Shown one piece after another: positions 55,371 to 63,588 of a stretch of 64,000 nt of DNA. Source of the DNA: JANNSX01 sp963741525 (GTDB lineage Bacteria > Pseudomonadota > Alphaproteobacteria > Rhizobiales > Hyphomicrobiaceae); NCBI GenBank assembly GCA_963741525.1, contig CAVUIW010000028.1:434001-498000 (forward strand). Direction: 5' to 3'. The notes under the pieces are model-generated. The model had not been told where the DNA came from. It did no database searches and worked only from the letters and a program-made list of their open reading frames with translations. The position numbers and the translations under genes are program-made. Every line of letters begins with the position of its first letter. Position 1 is the stretch's first letter.

Positions 55371-56738
55371 ATGACCACCTATGACCACGATCTCTTCGTC
55401 ATCGGCGCAGGCTCGGGCGGGGTGCGGGCAGCACGTATCGCCGCCAGCTATGGCGCGAAGGTGGCCATCGCCGAGGAGTATCGGGTTGGTGGCACCTGCG
55501 TCATTCGCGGCTGCGTGCCCAAGAAGCTCATGGTCTATGCGAGCCGGATCGCCGACGAGATCGATGAGGCGGCAGGCTACGGCTGGACGATCGGCGAAAG
55601 CCGTTTCGACTGGGCAACGCTGATCGCCAACAAGGACAAGGAGATCGCCCGGCTCGAGGCGATTTACACGCGCAATCTCGCCAATGCCGGGGTGACGATC
55701 TTCGAAACGCGGGCGACGCTGACCGGTCCGAACCAGGTGCGGCTCAACTCTGACGGCCGTCTGATTACGGCGCGGACCATTCTCATCGCCACCGGCGGCC
55801 ATCCCAATGTCGACACCGGCATTCCCGGCATCCAGCACGCGATCACCTCGAACGAGTTCTTTCACCTGCCCTCCCAGCCGAAACGTGTCGTCGTCGCCGG
55901 CGGCGGCTACATCGCCGTAGAGCTTGCCGGCGTGTTCAATGGCCTCGGTTCGGAGGTGACGCTACTCTATCGCGGCGAGGAAATTCTACGCGGCTTCGAC
56001 GACGATCTGCGGAAGGCGCTGCATCAGGCCTTTGAAGCGCGCGGCATCCGCGTGGTCTGCGGCGAGGTGTTCAAGTCCATCGAGAAGACGTCATCGGGGC
56101 TCGTCGGGCTAACAACCGGGAGCAACCGCATCGAGGCCGACCAGATCCTCTACGCCATCGGCCGCGGCCCCAACATCCGAGGCCTCGGCCTCGACGGCCT
56201 CGGAGTCTCGGTCGACGATCAGGGCGCGATCAAGGTCGATCGCTACTCGCAGACGAGCGTCCCCTCGATCTATGCCGTCGGCGATGTCACGAACCGCGCC
56301 GCGCTCACCCCGGTTGCCATACGGGAGGGCCACGCCTTCGCCGACACGGTGTTCGGCAACAAGCCGACCGCCGTCGATCACTCCCTCATCCCGACCGGCG
56401 TATTCTCGACGCCCGAGATTGGGACCGTCGGCCTGACGGAAGCCCAAGCGCGTACCCGCTACGGTGCCATCGACATCTACAAGACGAGCTTCCGGCCCAT
56501 GAAGCTGACGCTGACGCAGAAGTCCGAGCGCATGCTCATGAAGCTCGTCGTCGATCAGGCCAGCGACAAGGTGTTGGGCGCTCATGTACTGGGCCCTGAC
56601 GCCGCCGAGATGGCACAACTTCTCGGCATCGCGGTCGGCATGGGTGCGACGAAAGCCGATTTCGACCGCACCATCGCGCTGCACCCGAGCGCGGCGGAAG
56701 AGTTCGTCACGCTCCGGACGAAGTGGACACCGGGCTGA
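55371..56738 (+). CDS. gor: Glutathione-disulfide reductase
   Basis: 455 residues. FAD motif GAGSGGVRAARIAASYGAKV, redox disulfide in GGTCVIRGCVPKK, NADP-binding region VVAGGGYIAVELAG, and the C-terminal HPSAAEEFVTLR with the catalytic His. GGTCVIRGCVPKK (rather than ..LNIGCIP.. of lpd) marks it as glutathione reductase. It keeps glutathione reduced with NADPH, in accord with rpiA in the pentose phosphate route upstream. Ends 6 bases before the convergent ParB-like gene. Confidence 0.93.
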   Translation: MTTYDHDLFVIGAGSGGVRAARIAASYGAKVAIAEEYRVGGTCVIRGCVPKKLMVYASRIADEIDEAAGYGWTIGESRFDWATLIANKDKEIARLEAIYTRNLANAGVTIFETRATLTGPNQVRLNSDGRLITARTILIATGGHPNVDTGIPGIQHAITSNEFFHLPSQPKRVVVAGGGYIAVELAGVFNGLGSEVTLLYRGEEILRGFDDDLRKALHQAFEARGIRVVCGEVFKSIEKTSSGLVGLTTGSNRIEADQILYAIGRGPNIRGLGLDGLGVSVDDQGAIKVDRYSQTSVPSIYAVGDVTNRAALTPVAIREGHAFADTVFGNKPTAVDHSLIPTGVFSTPEIGTVGLTEAQARTRYGAIDIYKTSFRPMKLTLTQKSERMLMKLVVDQASDKVLGAHVLGPDAAEMAQLLGIAVGMGATKADFDRTIALHPSAAEEFVTLRTKWTPG

Positions 56739-56744
56739 TCGGCC

Positions 56745-57188
56745 TCAATCCAGCTGCGACAGCGGCACGCGGACGACGCCGACGCCCGGCCGCAGGATGT
56801 GCCGGGTCGACTTCTGCGGCATCGGTACTCCCGAGCGGGCAGCGCGGATCACATCGTCTGGCGTGTAGCTGTTGGCGTTCCAGGAGGAGAGGGTGAGCCT
56901 CGGGTCGCCGTATGTCAGCACGACGGCGGGAACGCGCTTCAATCCAAGCCGACGGGCCGCCGTCCAGCGGTGATGGCCGTCCATGATGGCCTGGGCCGTC
57001 GCCTCGATGAGGATCGGTACGCGCCAGACGCCGCCATCGCGGATCTTGCGCATCAGGCGCCAGACACGATCCTCGTGTACGAGCTCGGTCGGCTTCAACC
57101 GCTCGACATCGACCAGCACGGCAGCATAAGCCCCGGCCCGGAAGTCCCAGTCCGGGGTGCGCAGCGCAACATTCGCATACTGGGTCAT
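56745..57188 (-). CDS. ParB/Srx-fold protein with DGHHR motif
   Basis: 147 residues. The ParB N-terminal/sulfiredoxin-like fold is indicated by VDVERLKPTELVHEDRVWRL, IRDGGVWRVPILIEATAQ and the motif IMDGHHRWTAARRLGLKRVPAVVL. It has no helix-turn-helix, so it is not a partition protein. The DGHHR version is found in free-standing serine kinases (SbnI/SerK) and in small regulators; which of these it is cannot be said. ATG 57188 has no strong Shine-Dalgarno. Confidence 0.7.
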   Translation of the reverse strand: MTQYANVALRTPDWDFRAGAYAAVLVDVERLKPTELVHEDRVWRLMRKIRDGGVWRVPILIEATAQAIMDGHHRWTAARRLGLKRVPAVVLTYGDPRLTLSSWNANSYTPDDVIRAARSGVPMPQKSTRHILRPGVGVVRVPLSQLD

Positions 57189-57421
57189 CGACGCCTTACC
57201 CCCAGGAACACGCCAATGGCGATTGCCAAAGGTGCCAAACCGGAGGCGATCATAGGTCCAAGGTTGCGAAGAGAGTGTAACCAGGACCTTCCGGGGACGG
57301 GAAAACGTCGAACAATCGCCCGAGGCTCGACCATGTTCGTAAATCACGGGTGAAGCGCGGCTGGCATGCGGCACGGACCATGGCCTTTCTCCCGCCACCC
57401 ATGGCAAGACTTCATTAATCA

Positions 57422-57439
57422 CCCGATTTTGAAATCGGG
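57422..57439. promoter_or_regulatory. Small dyad before the MFS transporter gene
   Basis: CCCGATTT (57422-57429) and AAATCGGG (57432-57439) form an 8-bp inverted repeat with a 2-base centre, about 20 bases before the TTG start at 57460. It could be an operator or an mRNA hairpin close to the ribosome binding site. Confidence 0.3.
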
Positions 57440-57459
57440 CGCCCCAGAGGAGCAAGCGC

Positions 57460-58689
57460 TTGCAGAGGACGACCCCAGCGGCTGGGCCGTCGCACAGCTC
57501 GGCCGTGCCTCGCCCGCCCTCCCCGCCGTTCTTGTTGCTGGTGGCGCTCACCTCCGCGAGCCCCTTCGCGCTCAACGCCATGACCCCGGCGCTGCCCCGG
57601 ATCGCCGACGACCTCACCGTGCCCTTCGTCGTCGTCCAGCTGGCCTTGACCGTGGCGCTGCTGGCCTTTGGCCTCGCCCAACTCATCGCTGGACCGCTGT
57701 CGGATCGCTACGGCCGGCGCCACATCGTCATCGGCGGCCTTGCGGTGTTCGCCATCGGGAGCCTGATCTCGGCCATCGCGGCAAACGCTCCGGTGTTGAT
57801 CCTCGGCCGCGCCCTACAGGCCGGAGGCGGCGCGGCGGCTTTCGTTCTCACACGCACCATCGTCTACGACACGCACGATCGCGACGCCGCCACCGCCAAG
57901 ATCAGCTACATGGTCATGGCGATGATCCTGGCGCCGCTCTTGGGCACGCTGTTCGGCGGCTATCTCGCCGACTATGCGAGCTGGCGGGCGATCTTCTGGC
58001 TGATCGCGCTGGTCGGCCTGGCCTTGATGACACTCGCCGCATCCATGCTCGCCGAGACGAATGCCTATCTGGGCCAGGCGCGGACGCTCGGCGGTATACT
58101 CAGCGAGGCGCGCGAGCTTTTGCGAATGCCGCTATTCTGGGGCTATACGGGCGCCGCCGCCTTCGCCTCCGGAATGTTCTTTTCCTTCCTTGGCATTGCG
58201 CCCTACATCTTCGAGAAGCTCATGCACGAGCCGCCGAGCCGTTTCGTCAATTACTTCCTGCTGATGTCGATCGGCTACATGGCCGGCAACTTCGCCTCGG
58301 CGCGGCTGGCGTCCCGGCTCGGGCCGGTCAAGATGCTGGGGCTAGGCGTTGTCATCGCGGCCATCGGCATCGCGCTGTTCTGGATCATGGTGCATATCAA
58401 CCGGCCGATCGCGCTGTTTCTGCCGATGATGTTCCTGACCTTCTCTAACGGTATCACGCTGCCGAGTGCCACCGTCGGTGCCATGGCGCTGCGTCCGGAC
58501 CTCTCCGGCACGGCCTCGGGCGTCGGCGGCATGCTGCAGATGATCGTCGCAGCGATTGCGACGACGGCGGTTGGATGGGTGCTGGCGACATCGAGCATAC
58601 CGATGCTGTTCGCTCTGACGGTGTGCTGGATCGCATCGGGTCTTTGTGCCCTCATGGTTTACAGCCGGGCGCGGCTGGGCGCCGCATAA
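57460..58689 (+). CDS. Bcr/CflA-type MFS multidrug efflux transporter
   Basis: 409 residues with 12 membrane segments. The first loop motif is PLSDRYGRRHIVIGG and the helix 4 region is LQAGGGAAAFVLTRTIVYD (close to the Bcr pattern LQALGAAAG.V..RAI..D). The first helix begins SPFALNAMTPALPRIADDL, typical of Bcr/CflA. Likely a proton-driven exporter of drugs or small metabolites such as peptides. The likely start is TTG 57460; no ATG fits before the first helix. Confidence 0.85.
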   Translation: MQRTTPAAGPSHSSAVPRPPSPPFLLLVALTSASPFALNAMTPALPRIADDLTVPFVVVQLALTVALLAFGLAQLIAGPLSDRYGRRHIVIGGLAVFAIGSLISAIAANAPVLILGRALQAGGGAAAFVLTRTIVYDTHDRDAATAKISYMVMAMILAPLLGTLFGGYLADYASWRAIFWLIALVGLALMTLAASMLAETNAYLGQARTLGGILSEARELLRMPLFWGYTGAAAFASGMFFSFLGIAPYIFEKLMHEPPSRFVNYFLLMSIGYMAGNFASARLASRLGPVKMLGLGVVIAAIGIALFWIMVHINRPIALFLPMMFLTFSNGITLPSATVGAMALRPDLSGTASGVGGMLQMIVAAIATTAVGWVLATSSIPMLFALTVCWIASGLCALMVYSRARLGAA

Positions 58690-58754
58690 GAAGTTATCCC
58701 CGCATGTTGGAGCTGGGTTACACTGGGCGCTGAACAGGACGATCGGAGTTAAGC

Positions 58755-59756
58755 ATGGCCAAGACGCCCGACAAGTTCCCGCCCGAGCGCATGATGGACA
58801 CGCTCTACTGGTGGGGCGTGCCCTCGCTGTTCCGCTGTCCGGTCGATCCCGATCCGAAGAATTGTGACATCGCCTTGGTCGGCGTGCCGCACTCATCGGG
58901 CAACGGCACGACCGAGCGCGATCAGCATCTGGGCCCGCGCGCCGTGCGGCACGTTTCCGCGCACAACCGGCGCATGCACAACGCCTTCGGCTTTGATCCC
59001 TGGAAGACCGCGCGTATCCACGATCTCGGCGATGTGCCGTTTCCCGAGGCCATGGACAACGAGGCCTGCATCGAGCGGATGACCGAGTTCTACGCGCGGA
59101 TCGCCAAGGCTGGAACGCCCGCCGTCTCGATCGGCGGCGACCACGGCGTCACCGGCGGCATCTTGCAGGGGCTTGCTGGCAAGGGCTCCAAGCTCACGAA
59201 GGGCAAGCCGGCCGCTCTCCTGCATCTCGACGCTCACACCGACTGCTTTGACAATCTCGACCACTGGCTCGGCGCCAAGAAATCGGCGGCACACTGGGCG
59301 AGCTATCTGGTGAAGCAGGGGCATGTCGATGCCACCAAGAGCGTACAGATAGGCATGCGCGGCAACACGCGCACGCTCGATTGGCTCGAAGGCTCGCGCC
59401 GGCACGGCTACGAGGTGATCGACATCGACCGCTACCGCGATCTCGGGCCGGAGCGCTGCATCGATATCATCCAGGAGCGGATCGGCGATGCCCCACTCTA
59501 CATCACCTTCGATCTCGACTGCCTCGATCCGACGATCGCGCCGGCCGTGTCCAATCTCGAAGCCGGCGTCGAGGGCTTCCGCATGAACGAGGCGATGCGG
59601 CTGTTGCGTGCCGTGCGCGGGAAGAATGTGATCGGGGGCGATGTCGTCTGCCTGATGCCGACGAAGGACCAGCCGAACAACATCACGTCCATGGTGGCGG
59701 CGGCCGTCATGTTCGAGATCATCGGCCTGATCGCCGATCGCATGCGGAAGGATTGA
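58755..59756 (+). CDS. Ureohydrolase (agmatinase/arginase family)
   Basis: 333 residues. The binuclear Mn site is complete: SIGGDHGVTGG, LHLDAHTDCFDN and YITFDLDCLDPTIAPAVS. The N-terminal KNCDIALVGVPHSSGNGTTE is of the agmatinase type. Agmatinase gives putrescine and urea; guanidinobutyrase or guanidinopropionase activity is also possible, as small changes in the loops decide. It is 3 bases from the next gene, a serine hydrolase. Confidence 0.87.
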   Translation: MAKTPDKFPPERMMDTLYWWGVPSLFRCPVDPDPKNCDIALVGVPHSSGNGTTERDQHLGPRAVRHVSAHNRRMHNAFGFDPWKTARIHDLGDVPFPEAMDNEACIERMTEFYARIAKAGTPAVSIGGDHGVTGGILQGLAGKGSKLTKGKPAALLHLDAHTDCFDNLDHWLGAKKSAAHWASYLVKQGHVDATKSVQIGMRGNTRTLDWLEGSRRHGYEVIDIDRYRDLGPERCIDIIQERIGDAPLYITFDLDCLDPTIAPAVSNLEAGVEGFRMNEAMRLLRAVRGKNVIGGDVVCLMPTKDQPNNITSMVAAAVMFEIIGLIADRMRKD

Positions 59757-59759
59757 GGG

Positions 59760-60920
59760 ATGCGCTCCAACCAACCTCCGGCGCCGACGCTCGCCAACTG
59801 GCGCACGCCCTCCGTCAACCGGCGGAGCTTCAATCGCGTGCGCGAGATCATCCCGACGGCGCACATCGCATGCGACCCGCGCGCCGCTCACCCGTTGCAG
59901 CGCCGCGCCCGCGGATTGTCCGGTTTCGAGTTCCGCGCGCCGGACGGCGAATCGATGACGCTCGCGCGCTATCTCGACGCCTCCGCGAGCGACGCACTGA
60001 TCGTCATGCAGCGCGGCAAGATCGTCCACGAGTGGTACCGCACGGCTGACGCGCAGGCGCTGCCGCATGTCGTGTTCTCGGTGTCGAAGTCGCTGACGGC
60101 GCTGCTGGCCGGCGTGCTCGTCGGGGATGGCGTGCTCGATGCCGACGCGCCGGTCACCGCCTACACGCCAGAGCTGGCCGGCTCGGCCTATGGCGACGCA
60201 ACGGTCCGCCACCTCCTCGACATGACGGTGTCGCTCGATTTCACCGAGGACTATCTCAATCCCGATCGGACGTTCCTGCGCTACCGCGCGGCTTCCGGCT
60301 GGAACCCGCGCTCCGGCAATGACGAGGAGACGCTGCACGGATTTTTCGGCTCGCTCGAGAAGGCTCGCTACCCGCACGGTGACCGCTTCAACTACAAATC
60401 TCCCAACTCCGATCTCCTCGGATGGGTGCTTGAGCGCGCGGGCGGGCGGCCCTTCGCCGAGATGTTTTCCGAACGCATCTGGAAGCCGATGGGTGCCTCG
60501 AGCGATGCCTATGTCACCGTCGATCCGGCGGGCGCGGCGCGCACGGCCGGCGGCATTTGCGTGACGATCGAGGATCTGGCGCGCGTCGGCGAGATGGTGC
60601 GCTGCCGTGGCTTCGCAAATGGGCGCCAAGTCATTCCGGGAAGCTGGATCGACGACATCTGGACAGGCGGCAGCGCCGAACACTGGGTGAAGGGTGATCT
60701 CCTGAGTTTCCTCGCCAAGTGCCGCTATCGCAGCAAATGGTACAACCACACCGAGGCCGGCAGTCTCGTCGCCGCCGGCATCCACGGACAGTGGATCGTC
60801 GTCGATCCAAAATCCGATCTCGTCATCGCCAAGCACGCCTCGCAACCCGAGCCGTCGGGGGAAACGATGGATCACCTCAACTTCGCAGCCTTCGACGCTT
60901 TGTCGGCGGCGCTGAGATAG
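59760..60920 (+). CDS. Serine hydrolase of the beta-lactamase/6-aminohexanoate-dimer hydrolase type
   Basis: 386 residues. The SxxK motif is VFSVSKSLTALLAG and the Tyr motif is FNYKSPNSDLLGWVLERAGG. Both match the class C beta-lactamase fold with the variant seen in NylB-like esterases/amidases (YxS). There is no signal peptide, so it is cytosolic and not a beta-lactamase of the usual kind. Located directly behind the ureohydrolase (3 bases) and before the copper amine oxidase, it may cut an amide linked to amine metabolism. This is inference. Confidence 0.82.
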   Translation: MRSNQPPAPTLANWRTPSVNRRSFNRVREIIPTAHIACDPRAAHPLQRRARGLSGFEFRAPDGESMTLARYLDASASDALIVMQRGKIVHEWYRTADAQALPHVVFSVSKSLTALLAGVLVGDGVLDADAPVTAYTPELAGSAYGDATVRHLLDMTVSLDFTEDYLNPDRTFLRYRAASGWNPRSGNDEETLHGFFGSLEKARYPHGDRFNYKSPNSDLLGWVLERAGGRPFAEMFSERIWKPMGASSDAYVTVDPAGAARTAGGICVTIEDLARVGEMVRCRGFANGRQVIPGSWIDDIWTGGSAEHWVKGDLLSFLAKCRYRSKWYNHTEAGSLVAAGIHGQWIVVDPKSDLVIAKHASQPEPSGETMDHLNFAAFDALSAALR

Positions 60921-60952
60921 GGAGGCTGTGTCGTGGTGACGGCGGAGGTTCT

Positions 60953-61041
60953 TGTAGGGGCGACCTGCGGTCGCCAGGCCAACCGCAAGCATGCTGGTTG
61001 TGATTGTCGAGAAGTGCGGGCGATCGCAGGTCGCCCCTACA
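60953..61041. repeat. Long inverted repeat between the serine hydrolase and amine oxidase genes
   Basis: Two 23-base arms (60953-60975 and 61019-61041) are inverted copies of each other with a single mismatch, each containing AGGGGCGACC or its complement. They flank a 43-base loop. A degraded relative is seen at about 26059-26145, after the DUF1989 gene. Likely a mobile repetitive palindrome of this genome. Confidence 0.75.
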
Positions 61042-61086
61042 GGCTATAGCGCCGACTAACAATTCCCATTCGAAGTGAGTCCGACA

Positions 61087-63006
61087 ATGCCCAAGTCCAA
61101 GACCACAGTATCAAAAACAACCGTGCACGCACTCGATCCGCTGAGCGAGGCCGAAATCCGCACCGCGGTCGCGATCGTGCGCGCCAAGAGCGGGCTCGAC
61201 GATACCGCCTGGGTCGAGACGGTCGGCACGCTCGAGCCCGACAAGGCGACGCTCCGGAACCCGAAGAGCCGCTGGCGCAAGGCCCATGTCTGCTTCTACG
61301 AGCGCTCCAGCAACCGGACGTTCGAAGGCGTCGTCGATCTCAATGCCGAGACGCTGGAAGACTGGCATCACGTCAAGGGCATGCAGGCCCGCATCGTCAT
61401 CGACGAGTTCGACGACGGCTGGACAGTCGCGATCGAGGACAAGGCGTTCCAGGCGGCACTGAAAAAGCGCGGCATCACCGATTTCGACCGCGTCGTCGTC
61501 GAGCCATGGGCCGCCGGCAATTTCGGCATCGCCTCCGAGAGGGGGCAACGCATCGCCTATGGCCATTGCTGGCTCGCTTCCGAGGACGGTGACAATCCCT
61601 ACGCCATGCCGATCGCGAACTTGCATCCCGTCATCGACCTGGCTGCCCGCAAGGTGATCCGCATCGACGATTTTGGCGCCGTGCCGCTCCCGCCCGAACC
61701 GGCCAAGATCGGCAAGCGCGACCCGAAGACGCTCCGCAAGGACGTGAAGCCGCTCGCCATCACCCAGCCAGAGGGCCCGAGCTTCACGGTCGATGGCTAT
61801 GCGGTTCACTGGCAGAAGTGGCGCATTCGCTTGGGCTTCAATCCCCGCGAGGGCCTCGTGCTGCACGAGATCGGCTACGAGGATCAGGGCCGCGTGCGCC
61901 CCATCATGCACCGCGCCTCGCTCTCCGAGATGGTAGTGCCCTATGGCGATCCGACCGGCGGCAGCTTCCGCCGCAACGCCTTCGACACCGGCGAGTACGG
62001 CGTCGGGCAATTGCTCGACAGTCTGGCGCTCGGCTGCGATTGCCTCGGCCACATCCACTATTTCGACGTCGTGGCGCACGATTGGCACGGCACGCCGCGC
62101 ACGATCAAGAACGCCATCTGCATGCACGAGGAGGATTTCGGCATCCTCTGGAAATATTCGAACTGGCTCAACAACGACGTGACGGTCGCGCGCTCGCGCC
62201 GGCTCGTCATCTCCTCGGTCGCCACCATCGGCAACTATGTCTACGGCTTCTTCTGGTACTTCTACCAAGACGGCACCATCGGCATCGAGGTGAAGGCGAC
62301 GGGCATTCCATTCCCAACCGGTATCGCCGAGGGCGAGACATCGCCCTACGGCGAGCTCGTCGCGCCCGGCATCGTCTCGCACGCACACCAGCACTGTTTC
62401 TCCTATCGCTTCGACATGGCGGTCGACGGCGACAAGAACTCGGTGCGCGAGGTCGAGACGCATGGCGCGCCGATCGGGCCGGGCAATCCGCACGGCAATG
62501 CCGCGCGCGTGGTCGTGCGGCGGCTGGAGAGCGAACTCCAAGCACAGCGCGACATGGACTTGGGCACTTCGCGCTACTGGAAGATCGTCAATCCGTCGGT
62601 GACAAACACGCTCGGCCAGCCCGTGGGCTACAAAATCGTCCCCGGTGTCAACTCGAAGACGTTCCTCGACCCGGCCTCGCCGGTCGGCAAACGTGCCGCC
62701 TTCATGTTCAAGCATTTCTGGGCGACGCAGTACCAGCCCGACGAGCTTTTCGCGGCCGGCAAGTATCCCAACCAGCACGCGGGCGGCGACGGGCTACCGG
62801 CTTGGACGCAGCGGGATGCCAAGCTCGAGAACGAAAACGTCGTCGTCTGGTACACGCTCAACTATCACCACGTGCCGCGGCCGGAGGATTTCCCGGTGCA
62901 GCCGGTGGTCTATGCCGGGTTCCACTGGATGCCCGCCGGCTTCTTCGACAAGAATCCCGCGCTCGACGTACCCCCGCCGGCGGACAAGACGAGCTGTTGC
63001 TCGTAG
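61087..63006 (+). CDS. Copper-containing primary amine oxidase
   Basis: 639 residues. It oxidises primary amines to aldehydes, releasing ammonia and hydrogen peroxide. The topaquinone precursor is Tyr384 in TIGNYVYG; the residue after it is Val, where Asp or Glu is usual. The catalytic base is Asp300 in AFDTGEYGVG, and the copper ligands are His434 and His436 in AHQHCFSYRFD and His595 in YHHVPRPEDF. N2/N3 domains lie before about residue 230. ATG 61087 is chosen; a GTG at 61075 is in frame. No signal peptide is seen. Likely product of the amine cluster together with the ureohydrolase and the polyamine-type binding protein. Confidence 0.9.
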   Translation: MPKSKTTVSKTTVHALDPLSEAEIRTAVAIVRAKSGLDDTAWVETVGTLEPDKATLRNPKSRWRKAHVCFYERSSNRTFEGVVDLNAETLEDWHHVKGMQARIVIDEFDDGWTVAIEDKAFQAALKKRGITDFDRVVVEPWAAGNFGIASERGQRIAYGHCWLASEDGDNPYAMPIANLHPVIDLAARKVIRIDDFGAVPLPPEPAKIGKRDPKTLRKDVKPLAITQPEGPSFTVDGYAVHWQKWRIRLGFNPREGLVLHEIGYEDQGRVRPIMHRASLSEMVVPYGDPTGGSFRRNAFDTGEYGVGQLLDSLALGCDCLGHIHYFDVVAHDWHGTPRTIKNAICMHEEDFGILWKYSNWLNNDVTVARSRRLVISSVATIGNYVYGFFWYFYQDGTIGIEVKATGIPFPTGIAEGETSPYGELVAPGIVSHAHQHCFSYRFDMAVDGDKNSVREVETHGAPIGPGNPHGNAARVVVRRLESELQAQRDMDLGTSRYWKIVNPSVTNTLGQPVGYKIVPGVNSKTFLDPASPVGKRAAFMFKHFWATQYQPDELFAAGKYPNQHAGGDGLPAWTQRDAKLENENVVVWYTLNYHHVPRPEDFPVQPVVYAGFHWMPAGFFDKNPALDVPPPADKTSCCS

Positions 63007-63076
63007 TGGGGAACCACTAAGGCTGTCATTGCCGGGACTTGGTGGGCAGCCGGCAGGTCGCCGTGTTTCAACATGC

Positions 63077-63376
63077 TCACCCACTCACCACATTCCCTAC
63101 GATTTCCCCATGCCCGGCCGCCGAAAACGCTGGCATCACCAGCGGCTCGACGAACCCATCGCGGCGCGCGGTCAGCACATATTGCTGCATCGCCTCGTTC
63201 GACGGCATCTCGAACACCTGGACGAAATCGTAAGCACCCATCGTTGCGTAGAAGTCGATGGAGCGGCCGCCGAGCGCTGCCACGCGCTGTTCCGAAAGAT
63301 CGCGCCGTTTCGGGCTGTCGCCGAGCTCCGCCAGGCCTTTCGGGGTCAGCCGCATGAGCGAGATGAAGAGGGGCAT
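63077..63376 (-). CDS. GYD-domain protein
   Basis: 99 residues: MPLFISLMRLTPKGLAELGD, FYATMGAYDFVQVFEMP and the C-terminal LVMPAFSAAG. The family is a small ferredoxin-like (dimeric alpha/beta barrel) fold of unknown function named after the conserved Gly-Tyr-Asp, here Ala-Tyr-Asp. ATG 63376 chosen by family start. It lies between the amine oxidase and the binding protein gene, converging with the first. Confidence 0.85.
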   Translation of the reverse strand: MPLFISLMRLTPKGLAELGDSPKRRDLSEQRVAALGGRSIDFYATMGAYDFVQVFEMPSNEAMQQYVLTARRDGFVEPLVMPAFSAAGHGEIVGNVVSG

Positions 63377-63588
63377 TGGTCCTGGCTCCGGTTGAACGCG
63401 AAAGCGGAGCCATCGAGGGCTCCGCTTCAATCTTCTCAGCATCGCATCACGACTTCAACCGCCTGACGGGCGGTGCACCACCGCGTGTCTGCCGGCGACG
63501 CGACTTCTCGGCCTGAACCCGCTTCGGGCCTTGGCACAAGCACGCCGGTCCCTCGATGCTCGACGGCAGGATGGTTCCGGGTGCCTGG
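63377..63588. other. Gap between the binding protein gene and the GYD gene
   Basis: About 210 bases without a credible gene. The promoter of the GYD gene on the minus strand should lie here; nothing else is recognised. Confidence 0.4.

Noticed and set aside
58893..60992. Long open frame of 699 codons on the minus strand
   Set aside because: It lies fully antisense to the ureohydrolase and serine hydrolase genes, which have clear motifs. Its protein is Arg/His/Ala-rich without domains, a GC-rich shadow.
61111..62778. Long open frame of 555 codons on the minus strand
   Set aside because: Antisense shadow of the copper amine oxidase gene; no motif and biased composition.
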